Shown in pieces: positions 26,072 to 33,619 of a DNA stretch of 64,000 nucleotides. The stretch comes from Acidimicrobiaceae bacterium. GTDB taxonomy: Bacteria > Actinomycetota > Acidimicrobiia > Acidimicrobiales > RAAP-2. The notes beneath the pieces were generated by a model. It made no database searches. It was not told the DNA's origin and worked only from the letters and a program-made list of their open reading frames with translations. The position numbers and the translations under genes were made by a program. The stretch lies in contig PKYQ01000018.1 in assembly GCA_003133685.1 (NCBI GenBank), positions 1 through 64,000 on the forward strand, read 5' to 3'. The first letter of the stretch is position 1; every line of letters begins with the position of its first letter.

Positions 26072-26347
26072 CTACTTCTTAGCGGCAGCCCTCTTTGCGG
26101 GACGCTTCGCGGCCTTCTTTGCAGGACGCTTGGCGGCCTTCTTCGCAGCAGGACGCTTCTTAGCGGCGGCCTTCTTTGCAGGGGCCTTCTTCTTTGCAGC
26201 AGGACGCTTCGCGGCCTTCTTCGCTGCGGGGCGCTTCTTAGCGGCGGCCTTCTTTGCAGGGGCCTTCTTCTTTGCAGCAGGACGCTTCGCGGCCTTCTTC
26301 GCTGGAGCCTTTTTGGCTACAGCCTTCTTCTTCGCGGCTGGTGCCAC
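26072..26347 (-). CDS. Lysine/alanine-rich histone H1-like protein
   Basis: The 91 residues are almost only Lys, Ala, Pro and Arg. A 26-residue unit (KRPAAKKKAPAKKAAAKKRP..) is repeated exactly twice, flanked by degenerate partial units. This matches the basic tails of actinobacterial HupB and bacterial H1-like (HctB/AlgP-type) proteins, but without the folded HU domain. The protein is expected to be disordered and to bind DNA or RNA nonspecifically. The start is a GTG behind AAGGAGGGAAA, a near-ideal ribosome-binding site. Coding tandem repeats of 78 bp make the copy number prone to change. A related basic segment occurs in the NYN-S1 protein. Confidence 0.85.
   Translation of the reverse strand: MAPAAKKKAVAKKAPAKKAAKRPAAKKKAPAKKAAAKKRPAAKKAAKRPAAKKKAPAKKAAAKKRPAAKKAAKRPAKKAAKRPAKRAAAKK
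26154..26302. repeat. 78-bp tandem repeat within the H1-like gene
   Basis: A 71-base stretch beginning CGCTTCTTAGCGGCGGCCTT occurs at 26154 and again at 26232, so the period is 78 bp (26 codons). The unit is in frame in the H1-like gene; partial diverged units continue on both sides. Confidence 0.85.
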
Positions 26348-26544
26348 TTTCCCTCCTTGGGACTCAACGTTGAATCAATTTGGGACCTCGAGCGCACCAC
26401 CGTGGTGTTCTCGAAATCGGTACCGCATTGATAAACGTGTACTCGCTCATGTGCCACCCAGCTTCGCAGCTGTACGGCGACTGATCGCAGTGCACGGTCC
26501 ATCGCGGAAAAGCGCTTCGTGAAAACGTCACACGGACGTTTCAC
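26317..26544 (-). CDS. Small basic ORF upstream of the H1-like gene
   Basis: 75 residues from a GTG preceded by GGAGGAGGTGAACGTTGA, a strong Shine-Dalgarno sequence at suitable spacing. A perfect TTGACA hexamer lies further upstream on the same strand. The product has one Cys and a central segment DRALRSVAVQLRSWVAHERVHVYQC. I do not recognise a family. It overlaps the first 31 bp of the H1-like gene in another frame, so if real it may couple translation to that gene; otherwise the ribosome-binding site belongs to a short leader peptide. The surrounding 26348-26633 region has no other candidate. Confidence 0.4.
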   Translation of the reverse strand: MKRPCDVFTKRFSAMDRALRSVAVQLRSWVAHERVHVYQCGTDFENTTVVRSRSQIDSTLSPKEGKWHQPRRRRL

Positions 26545-26602
26545 TCAACGTTCACCTCCTCCGCAGAAGGACATTTAAAAGTTCACTCGCTTTACAGACC
26601 AA

Positions 26603-26608
26603 TGTCAA
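26603..26608 (-). promoter_or_regulatory. Consensus -35-like hexamer (TTGACA) upstream of small ORF/H1-like gene
   Basis: TTGACA on the minus strand lies in a locally AT-rich stretch about 60 bp upstream of the GTG at 26544. A matching -10 box at ideal spacing is not obvious (candidates AACTTT and TTAAAT are off by a few bases). Confidence 0.3.
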
Positions 26609-26633
26609 GTATTTCGACGTTTTTCTGCGACAG

Positions 26634-27941
26634 ATGTTTTTCGTGCACAACGACGTCGGCATCTATTTAGGTCGCGGTGCACGAGGTGATGCAACGAGTG
26701 GAGACGAACGTTCAACACTCGTGCTCGGTCCAAGTCGCAGCGGAAAAACATCATCGATTGTTGTTCCGAATCTCCTGATCACAAATCGTTCTTGCGTCGT
26801 GACGTCGACGAAGAATGATGTCGTGTCGTTGATGTCGCGTAGCGGTCGCGATGGTGCAACGTTGCTCTTCGATCCGTCGGGAACGGTGCGCACACCACCC
26901 GGAGTGCATCGAATTGGTTACTCACCGATACGACAAAGTTTTTCTTGGGACGGCGCAATTCTTGCTTCGAGAAGCCTTATCGACATCGCGCGACGCGGTC
27001 GCGGTGATCGAAGTGACGATCACTGGACCGAACGTGCGGGCGCACTCGTCGCCCCTTTGTTACACGCGACAGCGCTTCGCAACGAATCTTTGGGACAACT
27101 CGCGTCACGCGTCGACGAACGAAGATGCGATGACATCGTGCATGAACTCACTGAACGGCACGGCGAACATCACCCATCGGTCTCGTTACTTCGCGGTGTG
27201 CTCGCGACCGAAGAGCGGGAACGATCCAGTATTTGGTCGACGACCTCAGGACTGTTCGCGGGTGTTCGCACCGAAGCGGCGAGGGCCTCATCGCGCGAGG
27301 CTCCGCTCGACCTCGATGCATTCTTGAGCGGTCCGCACCAGCTCCATATCGTGGCCCCCAGTCGCCACCAGGCGGTCACGATCCCCTTGGTCGTGGGGCT
27401 GATCGAAGAGCTCGTTCACGCCACCTACGACCGTCACGAGGAGGGTGCCCGGCTCCTGCTGGCACTGGACGAACTGGCCAACGTCGCACCGTTACCCCGC
27501 CTGGCGAGCATCGTCTCGGAGGGCGGCGGCCAGGGCGTTCTCACCATGGCGTGTCTCCAGGACCTCAGTCAGGCCCGGAGTCGGTGGGGCACTCCGGCCG
27601 AGGGCTTCCTCTCGCTCTTCCCGACCACCGTGGTGCTGCCCGGTATCGCCGATCGACCGACCCTCGAGCTGTTGCGGAGCCTCGCCGGTCGCGCGCTCTA
27701 TCAAACGCCAACACTGCAGTTCGGACCGAAGGGCAAACGAGCCGGTCGCTCGACCAGTTGGGTGGAACGCGATCGCGCCTCAATGAGCGAACTCGCCCAC
27801 GGACGTCCCGGCTACGCCATGGGACTTGACGCCAGCAAGCAGATGAGGTGGATCGAACTGACGCCGGCCCACTCGCACCCGCGCTTTCGAAGTTACCGAG
27901 ACCGCTCGGAACGCGAACGCGACTCGTCGCGTGAGCGCTGA
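26634..27941 (+). CDS. TraG/VirD4-family conjugative coupling-protein-like NTPase, without membrane anchor
   Basis: 435-residue P-loop NTPase of the type IV secretion coupling group. Walker A is VLGPSRSGKTSSIVVPNLL (about residues 31-48), followed by the family-typical SCVVTSTKNDVVSLM and LLFDPSGT. Walker B is LLLALDELANVAPLPRLASI (about 272-291), with the coupling-protein motif ACLQDLSQARSRWG next and LPGIADRPTLELLRSLAG after it. VirD4/TraG proteins normally start with two transmembrane helices; here the ATPase core begins at once, so the protein looks soluble. The first 650 bp are noticeably less GC-rich than the rest, which suggests a mosaic or imported origin. It is convergent with a relaxase gene and overlaps it by 49 bp. 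No other conjugation gene is in the window. Confidence 0.85.
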   Translation: MFFVHNDVGIYLGRGARGDATSGDERSTLVLGPSRSGKTSSIVVPNLLITNRSCVVTSTKNDVVSLMSRSGRDGATLLFDPSGTVRTPPGVHRIGYSPIRQSFSWDGAILASRSLIDIARRGRGDRSDDHWTERAGALVAPLLHATALRNESLGQLASRVDERRCDDIVHELTERHGEHHPSVSLLRGVLATEERERSSIWSTTSGLFAGVRTEAARASSREAPLDLDAFLSGPHQLHIVAPSRHQAVTIPLVVGLIEELVHATYDRHEEGARLLLALDELANVAPLPRLASIVSEGGGQGVLTMACLQDLSQARSRWGTPAEGFLSLFPTTVVLPGIADRPTLELLRSLAGRALYQTPTLQFGPKGKRAGRSTSWVERDRASMSELAHGRPGYAMGLDASKQMRWIELTPAHSHPRFRSYRDRSERERDSSRER

Positions 27942-28969
27942 CGCCACCGCTCGAGATCGGGCGTCTCGAGCGGTCTCGCACCGCGGTCGCGAACCCGGGC
28001 GGTCATCCTCGCCTCTCGAACGCTGATCGAAGGTTCTCGTACTCCTCTCGCTCCGGCCAGTTCTGGATAGAGAGAATCGACGGCGCGCGTCACCGCCACC
28101 GGGCTCTGACCAAATCGCGCGGCGTTACTCCACGCCGTGATCACGTGACGTCGCGCAACGTCGTTACGCCCCTCGAGCGCGCCGGCGAAGCCGTGTTCGT
28201 CGAGCGTCGTTCGGTGACGTGTCGGCGGATCGATGATGCCCATTGAATCGAATCGGACGCGGTCGTCGTCCCACCGTTCGATTGCGTCGCGGCGACGCCA
28301 GCGCAACTTCTCACCCCGGTCCGTGTGGTGACCGCCCCAGAGCGCCCGGTATCCCTCATCGAGTCCGACGACGTGCTCGACTCCTTCGAAGGATCGCCAC
28401 GCCGTCCACGGCGTGCGCTCACTGAGCTCGTGACGAAGTGACGATCGATAGAGCGCGTCGGCCGCGACGAGGTGCGCGAAGAGACCGCGACTGTCCAGCA
28501 CGGAGCGAGATCCGTCGGGGAGCGCACCGACCAGTACATGGTCGTGCAAGTGAGGCTCGCCGTGTCGATTCACGCCGTGCGTGAAACCAACGGCCCGGCT
28601 CCAGCGACCAGCCCGATCACGATCCTCTCCCCCGCGACGGTCTCGCACCACGAGCGCGTGCTCCTCGAGGTAGTCAATTGCCGCGCCCACCGACGCGCGA
28701 TGCGCCGCCACGACGCCCGATCCGTGTTCCGGGTCGACCGCCAGGAGTATTGAGGTCGGTCGCGGCGCGGCGACCACGATGTCGTAGCCGAGGACCGATG
28801 AGCGTTCCGATGTCCGCAGGACTTCACTGACGCTGCGTGGATCTCGCGCGTCGCCCGCGCCGCGCAGCCACCAACCCGGTTCGCCTTCGCGCAGGCCCTC
28901 GATCTCGAGGGCCCGGTCATTGGTGAAGTAACTGACATCGTTCGAACGGCGCGACCAGACTCGGATCAT
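27893..28969 (-). CDS. TrwC/MobF-type relaxase domain protein
   Basis: About 358 residues from ATG 28969 (the ORF track adds 35 unlikely residues). The N-terminal 270 residues follow the TrwC relaxase plan: a candidate catalytic Tyr14 in DVSYFTND, GWWLRGAG, YDIVVAAPRPTSILLAV (family DLTFSAPKSVS), AIDYLEEHALVVRDRRGG, and the metal triad PHLHDHVLV (His140, His142, His144). MobF relaxases nick plasmid DNA at oriT and usually carry two tyrosine pairs and a C-terminal helicase. Here a single YF replaces the pair and the helicase is absent. The C-terminal 60 residues are highly charged (Arg/Ser/Asp/Glu). Its partner is presumably the overlapping TraG-like NTPase. Confidence 0.8.
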   Translation of the reverse strand: MIRVWSRRSNDVSYFTNDRALEIEGLREGEPGWWLRGAGDARDPRSVSEVLRTSERSSVLGYDIVVAAPRPTSILLAVDPEHGSGVVAAHRASVGAAIDYLEEHALVVRDRRGGEDRDRAGRWSRAVGFTHGVNRHGEPHLHDHVLVGALPDGSRSVLDSRGLFAHLVAADALYRSSLRHELSERTPWTAWRSFEGVEHVVGLDEGYRALWGGHHTDRGEKLRWRRRDAIERWDDDRVRFDSMGIIDPPTRHRTTLDEHGFAGALEGRNDVARRHVITAWSNAARFGQSPVAVTRAVDSLYPELAGARGVREPSISVREARMTARVRDRGARPLETPDLERWRQRSRDESRSRSERSR

Positions 28970-28970
28970 T

Positions 28971-28986
28971 GGACACCCCGGTGTCC
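28971..28986. promoter_or_regulatory. 16-bp palindrome at the relaxase start
   Basis: GGACACC-CC-GGTGTCC ends one base before the relaxase ATG (minus strand) and covers the place where a ribosome-binding site should be. It could be an operator, an RNA hairpin blocking translation, or part of a nick site. Its role is not known. Confidence 0.4.
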
Positions 28987-28994
28987 AACGGTCG

Positions 28995-30950
28995 CTAGAG
29001 CGAGGCGGCGATCTTCTTGGCCAGTTCGTGCCCGGCCTTGGCGAACTTCGGCGTGGCGACGACCGCACCCTCACCAGCGCGAAGCATCAGTTGGTCGAGG
29101 AACGGTTGATTGCTGACGCGGAACTTAACGGCGTGTCGCCCGTCATCGAGGGTCAACCACTGAGCGTTCGGCAATGGCTCGAAGAGCCAGCGGAGCCACG
29201 CCTCGATGACCACGACGACCTCGTCGCCCTCTTCCCCGACCTGGGTGAGCCAGTTGACGACGGTGTCGGGCGCACGCTCTTCGGTGGCGTCAGAAGTTGC
29301 GACGACCGCGTTGATTCGGTCAACCCGGAAGGTTCTCCACGATTCGCGGGTCGTGCAGTAGGCCCGCACGTAGGTGTGGCCGTTGAGGACCTTGATTTCT
29401 CGCGGTTCGATCGAGCGACTCCGCGCTTCGTCGGCCGTAGCGGCGGTGTAAAGGATCTTGATTTGCTGATGACCCTCGACGGCGCCCGAGACGGCGTCGA
29501 GCGTGGTTTCATTTGTCGCCATCTCGACCTGGACGTAGGAACTGGTGGCGCCCTCGATCTTCTCGATGGCCGACAGAATCGCCGGGTCGTGGTAGACGCG
29601 CGAGGCTTCGCGCAGGGCGATGTTCAACTCGAACAGATCTCGCCACATGAACGGCGAAGGCTCGTCGGCCCCTTCCGGCAGGTCACTGAAGTCGGCTCGG
29701 TACGTCGAATCATCGTGAGCCTCGCCGTCCCAGTCGTCGCACTCCTTGAGGACGTGGGCCGGGAAGGCACCGGTCCCGTCGGTCGAGCCGGCCATCGGTT
29801 CGAGCGCCACGAGGCGGTCCATTATCAAGCGAACGTGGTCCACGTCGAGGGAGAAACGCTTCGCCAATTCGCTGATGCGAAGCCCGTCCTCGGCGACGTA
29901 GACGGCGTGAAGGAGTTGCAGCGTCTGGCCGAGGACGTCATTGGTCGCCGGACCCGTGAATTTCATCTCCTCGAGCGACGGAGCTTTGCCTCGGTTGACG
30001 TCCTTCAGCCAGTCGGCCAAATCGGCTTTCAACGACTTGGGCGACTGGAGGCGAATCCGGTCGGCGCCCTCCACGACGAATCGCAGCGCGGCACGAGGAC
30101 TATCGAAGCTCAGTCCAACCTCGACCTTGCCGTCCTTCTTGTTTGCGGCGAGCGAACCCGAATATTGCCGGACCAACAGATCGGCGTAGTTCTCATTGGT
30201 CGTGACGACGACGTCTATCGGCGTCGGCGACCTCGAGAACTCCGGCCGCCAAGCCCGCGCGACGTCAACGGCGTCGTCGTCGTGGACGAACGCGTCGGGC
30301 AGGACGACGGGCATCGAAGTGATCCGACTGAAGCGGTAGCCCTTTATCTCCTCCGTGCCCTTCACTCGGGCAATGAGATAGGTGACGCCGTTCAACACGT
30401 CGATGAGCAGCGGCTCGACCAGGCGCGGCTTGTTCGCGCCCGACTGGTAGTCAAAGGCCAGCGCGCGGTGGAGCTTGAGGGCGCGCATGACCGGCGTGTA
30501 GTACATCGAGGATTCCAATCCCCCGTCGCTGGCCGGGACCTCATTGAAGACACTGAAGGCTCCGGAGGCGCCGAAGCCGCAGAATCGAAGTGCCAAGCGC
30601 ACGACGCGTTCCTCGTCGGGCGTGAAAGAGATCAATGGCGCGTAGCCGCTCGAGGGATCGATCCGATAACCGACGGCGCCGTCACCCTTGTTGTCGGTTT
30701 CGATTTCGAAACCCAACTCTCGAATTCGGGCCTTGTCGCGCTCGAATTTCTGCCGTACGGCGCCCTCGTTGCCCTCGTACGCGGGGACCTTTCTCGGACC
30801 CTTGGCAGAAACCGGGAACTCGTCGATTTTCAGCTCACGGACTATCTCTTCTTGCGTGAGCGAGCCGTACTGCCACGCGCGCTGCAGCAATAAGACGAGG
30901 GCGATCAAGCGCTCCCGCGACTGCTCAACCCCGCCACGAATGCTGCTCAT
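28995..30950 (-). CDS. pafBC: PafB-PafC-type fused WYL-domain transcriptional regulator
   Basis: 651 residues made of two HTH-WYL-WCX modules in one chain. Module 1 starts RERLIALVLLLQRAWQYGSLTQEEI with FERDKARIRELGFEIE and a WYL region near ALAFDYQSGANKPRLVEP. Module 2 begins near QTLQLLHAVYVAEDGLRISELAKRF and has IKILYTAATADEARSRSIEPREI, then a WCX end. This matches PafB and PafC, which in mycobacteria are adjacent separate genes forming a heterodimer that activates the RecA-independent DNA-damage response. Fused versions exist in some actinobacteria. No proteasome genes are nearby. The stop lies 26 bp from the relaxase start, so co-transcription into the relaxase is possible. Confidence 0.88.
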   Translation of the reverse strand: MSSIRGGVEQSRERLIALVLLLQRAWQYGSLTQEEIVRELKIDEFPVSAKGPRKVPAYEGNEGAVRQKFERDKARIRELGFEIETDNKGDGAVGYRIDPSSGYAPLISFTPDEERVVRLALRFCGFGASGAFSVFNEVPASDGGLESSMYYTPVMRALKLHRALAFDYQSGANKPRLVEPLLIDVLNGVTYLIARVKGTEEIKGYRFSRITSMPVVLPDAFVHDDDAVDVARAWRPEFSRSPTPIDVVVTTNENYADLLVRQYSGSLAANKKDGKVEVGLSFDSPRAALRFVVEGADRIRLQSPKSLKADLADWLKDVNRGKAPSLEEMKFTGPATNDVLGQTLQLLHAVYVAEDGLRISELAKRFSLDVDHVRLIMDRLVALEPMAGSTDGTGAFPAHVLKECDDWDGEAHDDSTYRADFSDLPEGADEPSPFMWRDLFELNIALREASRVYHDPAILSAIEKIEGATSSYVQVEMATNETTLDAVSGAVEGHQQIKILYTAATADEARSRSIEPREIKVLNGHTYVRAYCTTRESWRTFRVDRINAVVATSDATEERAPDTVVNWLTQVGEEGDEVVVVIEAWLRWLFEPLPNAQWLTLDDGRHAVKFRVSNQPFLDQLMLRAGEGAVVATPKFAKAGHELAKKIAASL

Positions 30951-31062
30951 CGATCTCCCATAACAATTTCTCTATCGAGGGTACTGGCAATCCGGGCGTC
31001 AATGAACTGCGAATCGAGCCATTTCTCCGTCCGAGTTACGGGCGCAATTCGTCCCCGTGGCG

Positions 31063-31434
31063 TCATTCAGGCACGTGACAGACAGCCTCGACGTTGTTGC
31101 CGTCAGGATCGCGCACGAAGGCGCCGTAATAGTCGTCGTGGTACTCCGGCCACGTGCGCGGCTCGTGCAGCACCACTGCACCGCTCGCCGTCGCGGCATC
31201 AAAGAAGGCATCGACCGCCGCGCGATTCGGAGCCGAAAAAGCGACGTGCGTTTCGCGGAATCCCTCTCCGGTCGTCTGCGCGCCAATCCAGAAATCTGGC
31301 GTTGGTGGTACTCCGAAACCAATGACGTCGCCAAAGTCCAGCACGCGGGTGCCGCCCAGTGGGGCGAGGACAGCGTCGTAAAACGCCGAGCTCTTGGCCA
31401 CGTCGGAACACTGAATTGACAGGTGATCGATCAT
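31063..31434 (-). CDS. VOC (glyoxalase/bleomycin resistance) family protein
   Basis: 123-residue single vicinal-oxygen-chelate domain: MIDHLSIQCSDVAKSSAFYDAVLAPLG (first metal-His position), HVAFSAPNRAAVDAFFDAA, and the C-terminal YYGAFVRDPDGNNVEAVCH with the last metal ligands. I use ATG 31434; the ORF-track start adds nine residues. Small VOC proteins like this usually carry out isomerase, dioxygenase or binding functions that cannot be deduced from sequence. No operon partner is evident. Confidence 0.88.
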   Translation of the reverse strand: MIDHLSIQCSDVAKSSAFYDAVLAPLGGTRVLDFGDVIGFGVPPTPDFWIGAQTTGEGFRETHVAFSAPNRAAVDAFFDAATASGAVVLHEPRTWPEYHDDYYGAFVRDPDGNNVEAVCHVPE

Positions 31435-31560
31435 GTCCCTATGTTGCCATAACGACCACACTGCCGGTGTAGGACCGCACCTGTGTGGAATGGCTGATCG
31501 ACAAATGAGCGGCTATGCCAGTTGGTCAAGTCGCACGAGCGAGCAACGGGTTCGACGCCG

Positions 31561-32016
31561 TCATAATGAGCGACGAACGCCGGCCGCGAGCCAAAAACAC
31601 AGTGGTGAATAAAGCCGCTTATCCAGACGCACGAACGCCCGCGATTCACTTCCGGGCGAAATAATTGACGTTCGACCGAGCGCCCCGGTAATTCCTCGTG
31701 TGGCAAGGACCGCCGCGACGACGCGAAGCGCGACCGTACGCATTCGAGTCGGAAGTGGGTCGATTCCCGCGACTAGGGTCGCCACGACGACGAGCAACGA
31801 AGCGACCGCCATGCAAGCCATCTTGGAAGGCACTTCATCGCCGCCCACGACCGAATCGGCCAGTTCTTGGCGATTCCGAAATGGGAATGACGAGCCAACT
31901 CCCCACAGGACATGAAGACCAGCGATTGCGAACAACACGATCGAGGTCAACCTTCCTGGTGAATCTCTATCCGGCGTTCTCTCTGACTTCATCAGACCAG
32001 GCATTTGTTTTCCCAT
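31561..32016 (-). CDS. DUF3995-like small integral membrane protein
   Basis: About 151 residues with four hydrophobic segments (SIVLFAIAGLHVLWGVG, MACMAVASLLVVVATLVAG, VALRVVAAVLATRGITGAL, LYSPLCFWLAAGV). The HVLWGVGSSFP start and the C-terminal FVRLDKRLYSPLC are the conserved ends of the DUF3995 family of unknown function. The exact start is uncertain: ATG 32016, ATG 31992 and GTG 32037 are all in frame, and none has a clear ribosome-binding site. Codon use is less GC-biased than in the neighbours. The 234 bp upstream (32017-32250) hold no gene that I can see. Confidence 0.65.
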   Translation of the reverse strand: MGKQMPGLMKSERTPDRDSPGRLTSIVLFAIAGLHVLWGVGSSFPFRNRQELADSVVGGDEVPSKMACMAVASLLVVVATLVAGIDPLPTRMRTVALRVVAAVLATRGITGALGRTSIISPGSESRAFVRLDKRLYSPLCFWLAAGVRRSL

Positions 32017-32250
32017 CGACTGACAATCTCGGGCCACGGCGTCAATTCATGACCGCAATCTAACCTTTCCCCCATTTGGCGCGTGATCCTCGATCCGGCC
32101 GGCCACCCGCTTTGTCTCACGACGCTTGTACCGCCTGAAGCACTGTGAGAAGCAGCAAAGTTGGCATCGATCTACCCATCTAGAGGGATCGAATCATTTG
32201 ACGGTACCGAGTAAGTCGAACCACGTCAGAGTTCGCGTACCCGATTCATC

Positions 32251-32643
32251 TCAATCTTCGAGATTGCCTGGTCCCGACGGTACGTCCACGGCGTGCTCCC
32301 TCAATGCTTCGAGAGGCACGATCTCCAGTGCGCGTTCGTGAGTGGAAGCGAGAACCACATAGGCCGCCGCTCCGTCGTGATGGGCGCGCAGCCAATTGAC
32401 CGCCGTCACGCACCACCTGTCGCCGGGGACTAGTCCCAGGAATCCGTATTGCGGCATCGGCGTGGTCAAGTCATTGCCGATGGACAGTTGATGTTCGAGG
32501 AACTCGGCGGTCACCACCGCACAGATGGTGTGACTCCCGAGGTCTTCTGGTCCCGATGAACAACACCCGTCGCGGTAGAAGCCCGTGACGGGATCGGTGC
32601 CGCACAATTCCAAAGGAGTACCGAGAACGTTTCGATCGCTCAC
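32251..32643 (-). CDS. DUF2237 family protein
   Basis: 130 residues matching the DUF2237 pattern from end to end: NVLGTPLELCGTDPVTGFYRDGCC, DLGSHTICAVVTAEFLEHQ, GNDLTTPMPQYGFLGLVPGDRWCVTAVNW and the C-terminal LASTHERALEIVPLEALREHA. This soluble family is widespread in bacteria and has no established function. The conserved Cys residues in GCC and RWC might bind a ligand. Confidence 0.85.
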   Translation of the reverse strand: MSDRNVLGTPLELCGTDPVTGFYRDGCCSSGPEDLGSHTICAVVTAEFLEHQLSIGNDLTTPMPQYGFLGLVPGDRWCVTAVNWLRAHHDGAAAYVVLASTHERALEIVPLEALREHAVDVPSGPGNLED

Positions 32644-32699
32644 GGGACCAGTACCACGGAAGAACTTGAATCAGTTTCGAATTTATTTATAGCGGAATC

Positions 32700-33215
32700 T
32701 CATTTCTCGGAGTCGACGCCCGACGTGTTTCCCAATGCCTCTTCGCGACGCCACGTGCCCGAACGACCACCGGATTTCTCCCAAATCGCGATCTCTTCGA
32801 TGGTCATCGTGCGGTCGGCCGACTTGCACATGTCGTAGACCGTGAGGGCAGCTACGGTCACCGCCATGAGCGCTTCCATTTCGACGCCCGTGCGATCGAC
32901 CGTGTCGACACTGGCTTCAACGTCGATATAGGTGTCGGCAATGGTGAAGTTGACGTGGACGTTTCCCACGAGCACTAGATGCGACATGGGGAGCAACATC
33001 GCCGCGTTTTTGGCCGCTTGAATACCCGCCACCCGGGCCGTCGCGAGAACGTCGCCCTTGTTGATCGCATTGGCCGCGACCGCGGCCGTTGTTTTCGCGT
33101 CCATGTTGATACGACACTTCGCCAGCGCGCGACGAGCCGATACTTCAGAGGCGCCGATATCGCGAGGGAACGCTCCCCCACTCGACGGCCGACGTAGTTG
33201 GTGGAAGTCGTCCAC
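32700..33215 (-). CDS. moaC: Cyclic pyranopterin monophosphate synthase, MoaC-like
   Basis: 171-residue MoaC, which converts the MoaA product 3',8-cyclo-GTP to cyclic pyranopterin monophosphate in molybdenum cofactor synthesis. Visible blocks: DIGASEVSARRALA (family DVSAK..T.R.A), INKGDVLATARVAGIQAAKN, RTGVEMEALMAVTVAALTVYDMCKSAD (with the catalytic Asp and Lys of YDMCK) and EKSGGRSG. One strongly conserved block differs: the usual LIPLCHP is LLPMSHL, with Cys replaced by Ser and Pro lost, though the His remains. It may be a divergent but active MoaC. A rhodanese-MoeB protein 19 kb away fits the same pathway. Confidence 0.85.
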   Translation of the reverse strand: MDDFHQLRRPSSGGAFPRDIGASEVSARRALAKCRINMDAKTTAAVAANAINKGDVLATARVAGIQAAKNAAMLLPMSHLVLVGNVHVNFTIADTYIDVEASVDTVDRTGVEMEALMAVTVAALTVYDMCKSADRTMTIEEIAIWEKSGGRSGTWRREEALGNTSGVDSEK

Positions 33216-33298
33216 GGCGCAATGATACCGATGCTCCGAATGACCTCAGAACGGCCGCGGGTAAACTGCCATGGTCCACGGGCAGTACAGGAGAAGCA

Positions 33299-33619
33299 AT
33301 GCCGACTTACGAATACGAGTGCCAAACCTGCCACCAGCGAGTCGAAGCGGTCCAGCGATTCACCGACCCGGCGCTTACGGTCTGTGAGCACTGCGGCGGT
33401 GAACTGCGCAAGGTCTTCTCGGCCGTCGGCGTAGTTTTCAAGGGAAGTGGCTTCTATAAGACGGACAGTCGCGGAGCCGACAAATCCTCAACGCCGTCTC
33501 CGGCTTCGACGACTCCCGCAGCGGCATCATCGACTGAATCAAGTTCGACACCGGCTGCGACGCCCGCATCGACGTCAACGTCAACGTCGACCTCGTCGTC
33601 AACTACTTCGACGGACTAA
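33299..33619 (+). CDS. FmdB-type zinc-ribbon protein with Ser/Thr-rich tail
   Basis: 106 residues. The first 55 are the FmdB/CxxC_CxxC_SSSS regulatory zinc ribbon: MPTYEYECQTCHQRVE, CEHCGGELRKVFSAVGVVFKGSGFYKTD. The remainder is a low-complexity Ser/Thr/Ala/Pro tail with (TS)n runs, probably disordered. AGGAGAAGCA precedes the ATG. The family is thought to be regulatory or a metal-site protein, without a firm function. Its TAA shares CTAA with the stop of pmbA. Confidence 0.9.
   Translation: MPTYEYECQTCHQRVEAVQRFTDPALTVCEHCGGELRKVFSAVGVVFKGSGFYKTDSRGADKSSTPSPASTTPAAASSTESSSTPAATPASTSTSTSTSSSTTSTD

Noticed and set aside
26154-26302. Tandem repeats as a possible CRISPR array
   Set aside because: Only two 78-bp units with no variable spacers, in frame within the H1-like protein gene.
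29028-30893. 621-codon plus-strand ORF
   Set aside because: It is fully antisense to the PafB-PafC gene, whose protein matches a known family; the ORF is a high-GC shadow with Arg/Asp/Val-rich composition.
28995-30950. WYL regulator as a marker of a defence island
   Set aside because: The double-module PafB-PafC layout is a housekeeping DNA-damage regulator, and no restriction, CBASS, BREX or CRISPR gene is nearby.
31435-32250. Search for tRNA, att site or gene relics around the DUF3995-like gene
   Set aside because: No cloverleaf, repeat or protein-like frame could be made out apart from the DUF3995-like gene itself.
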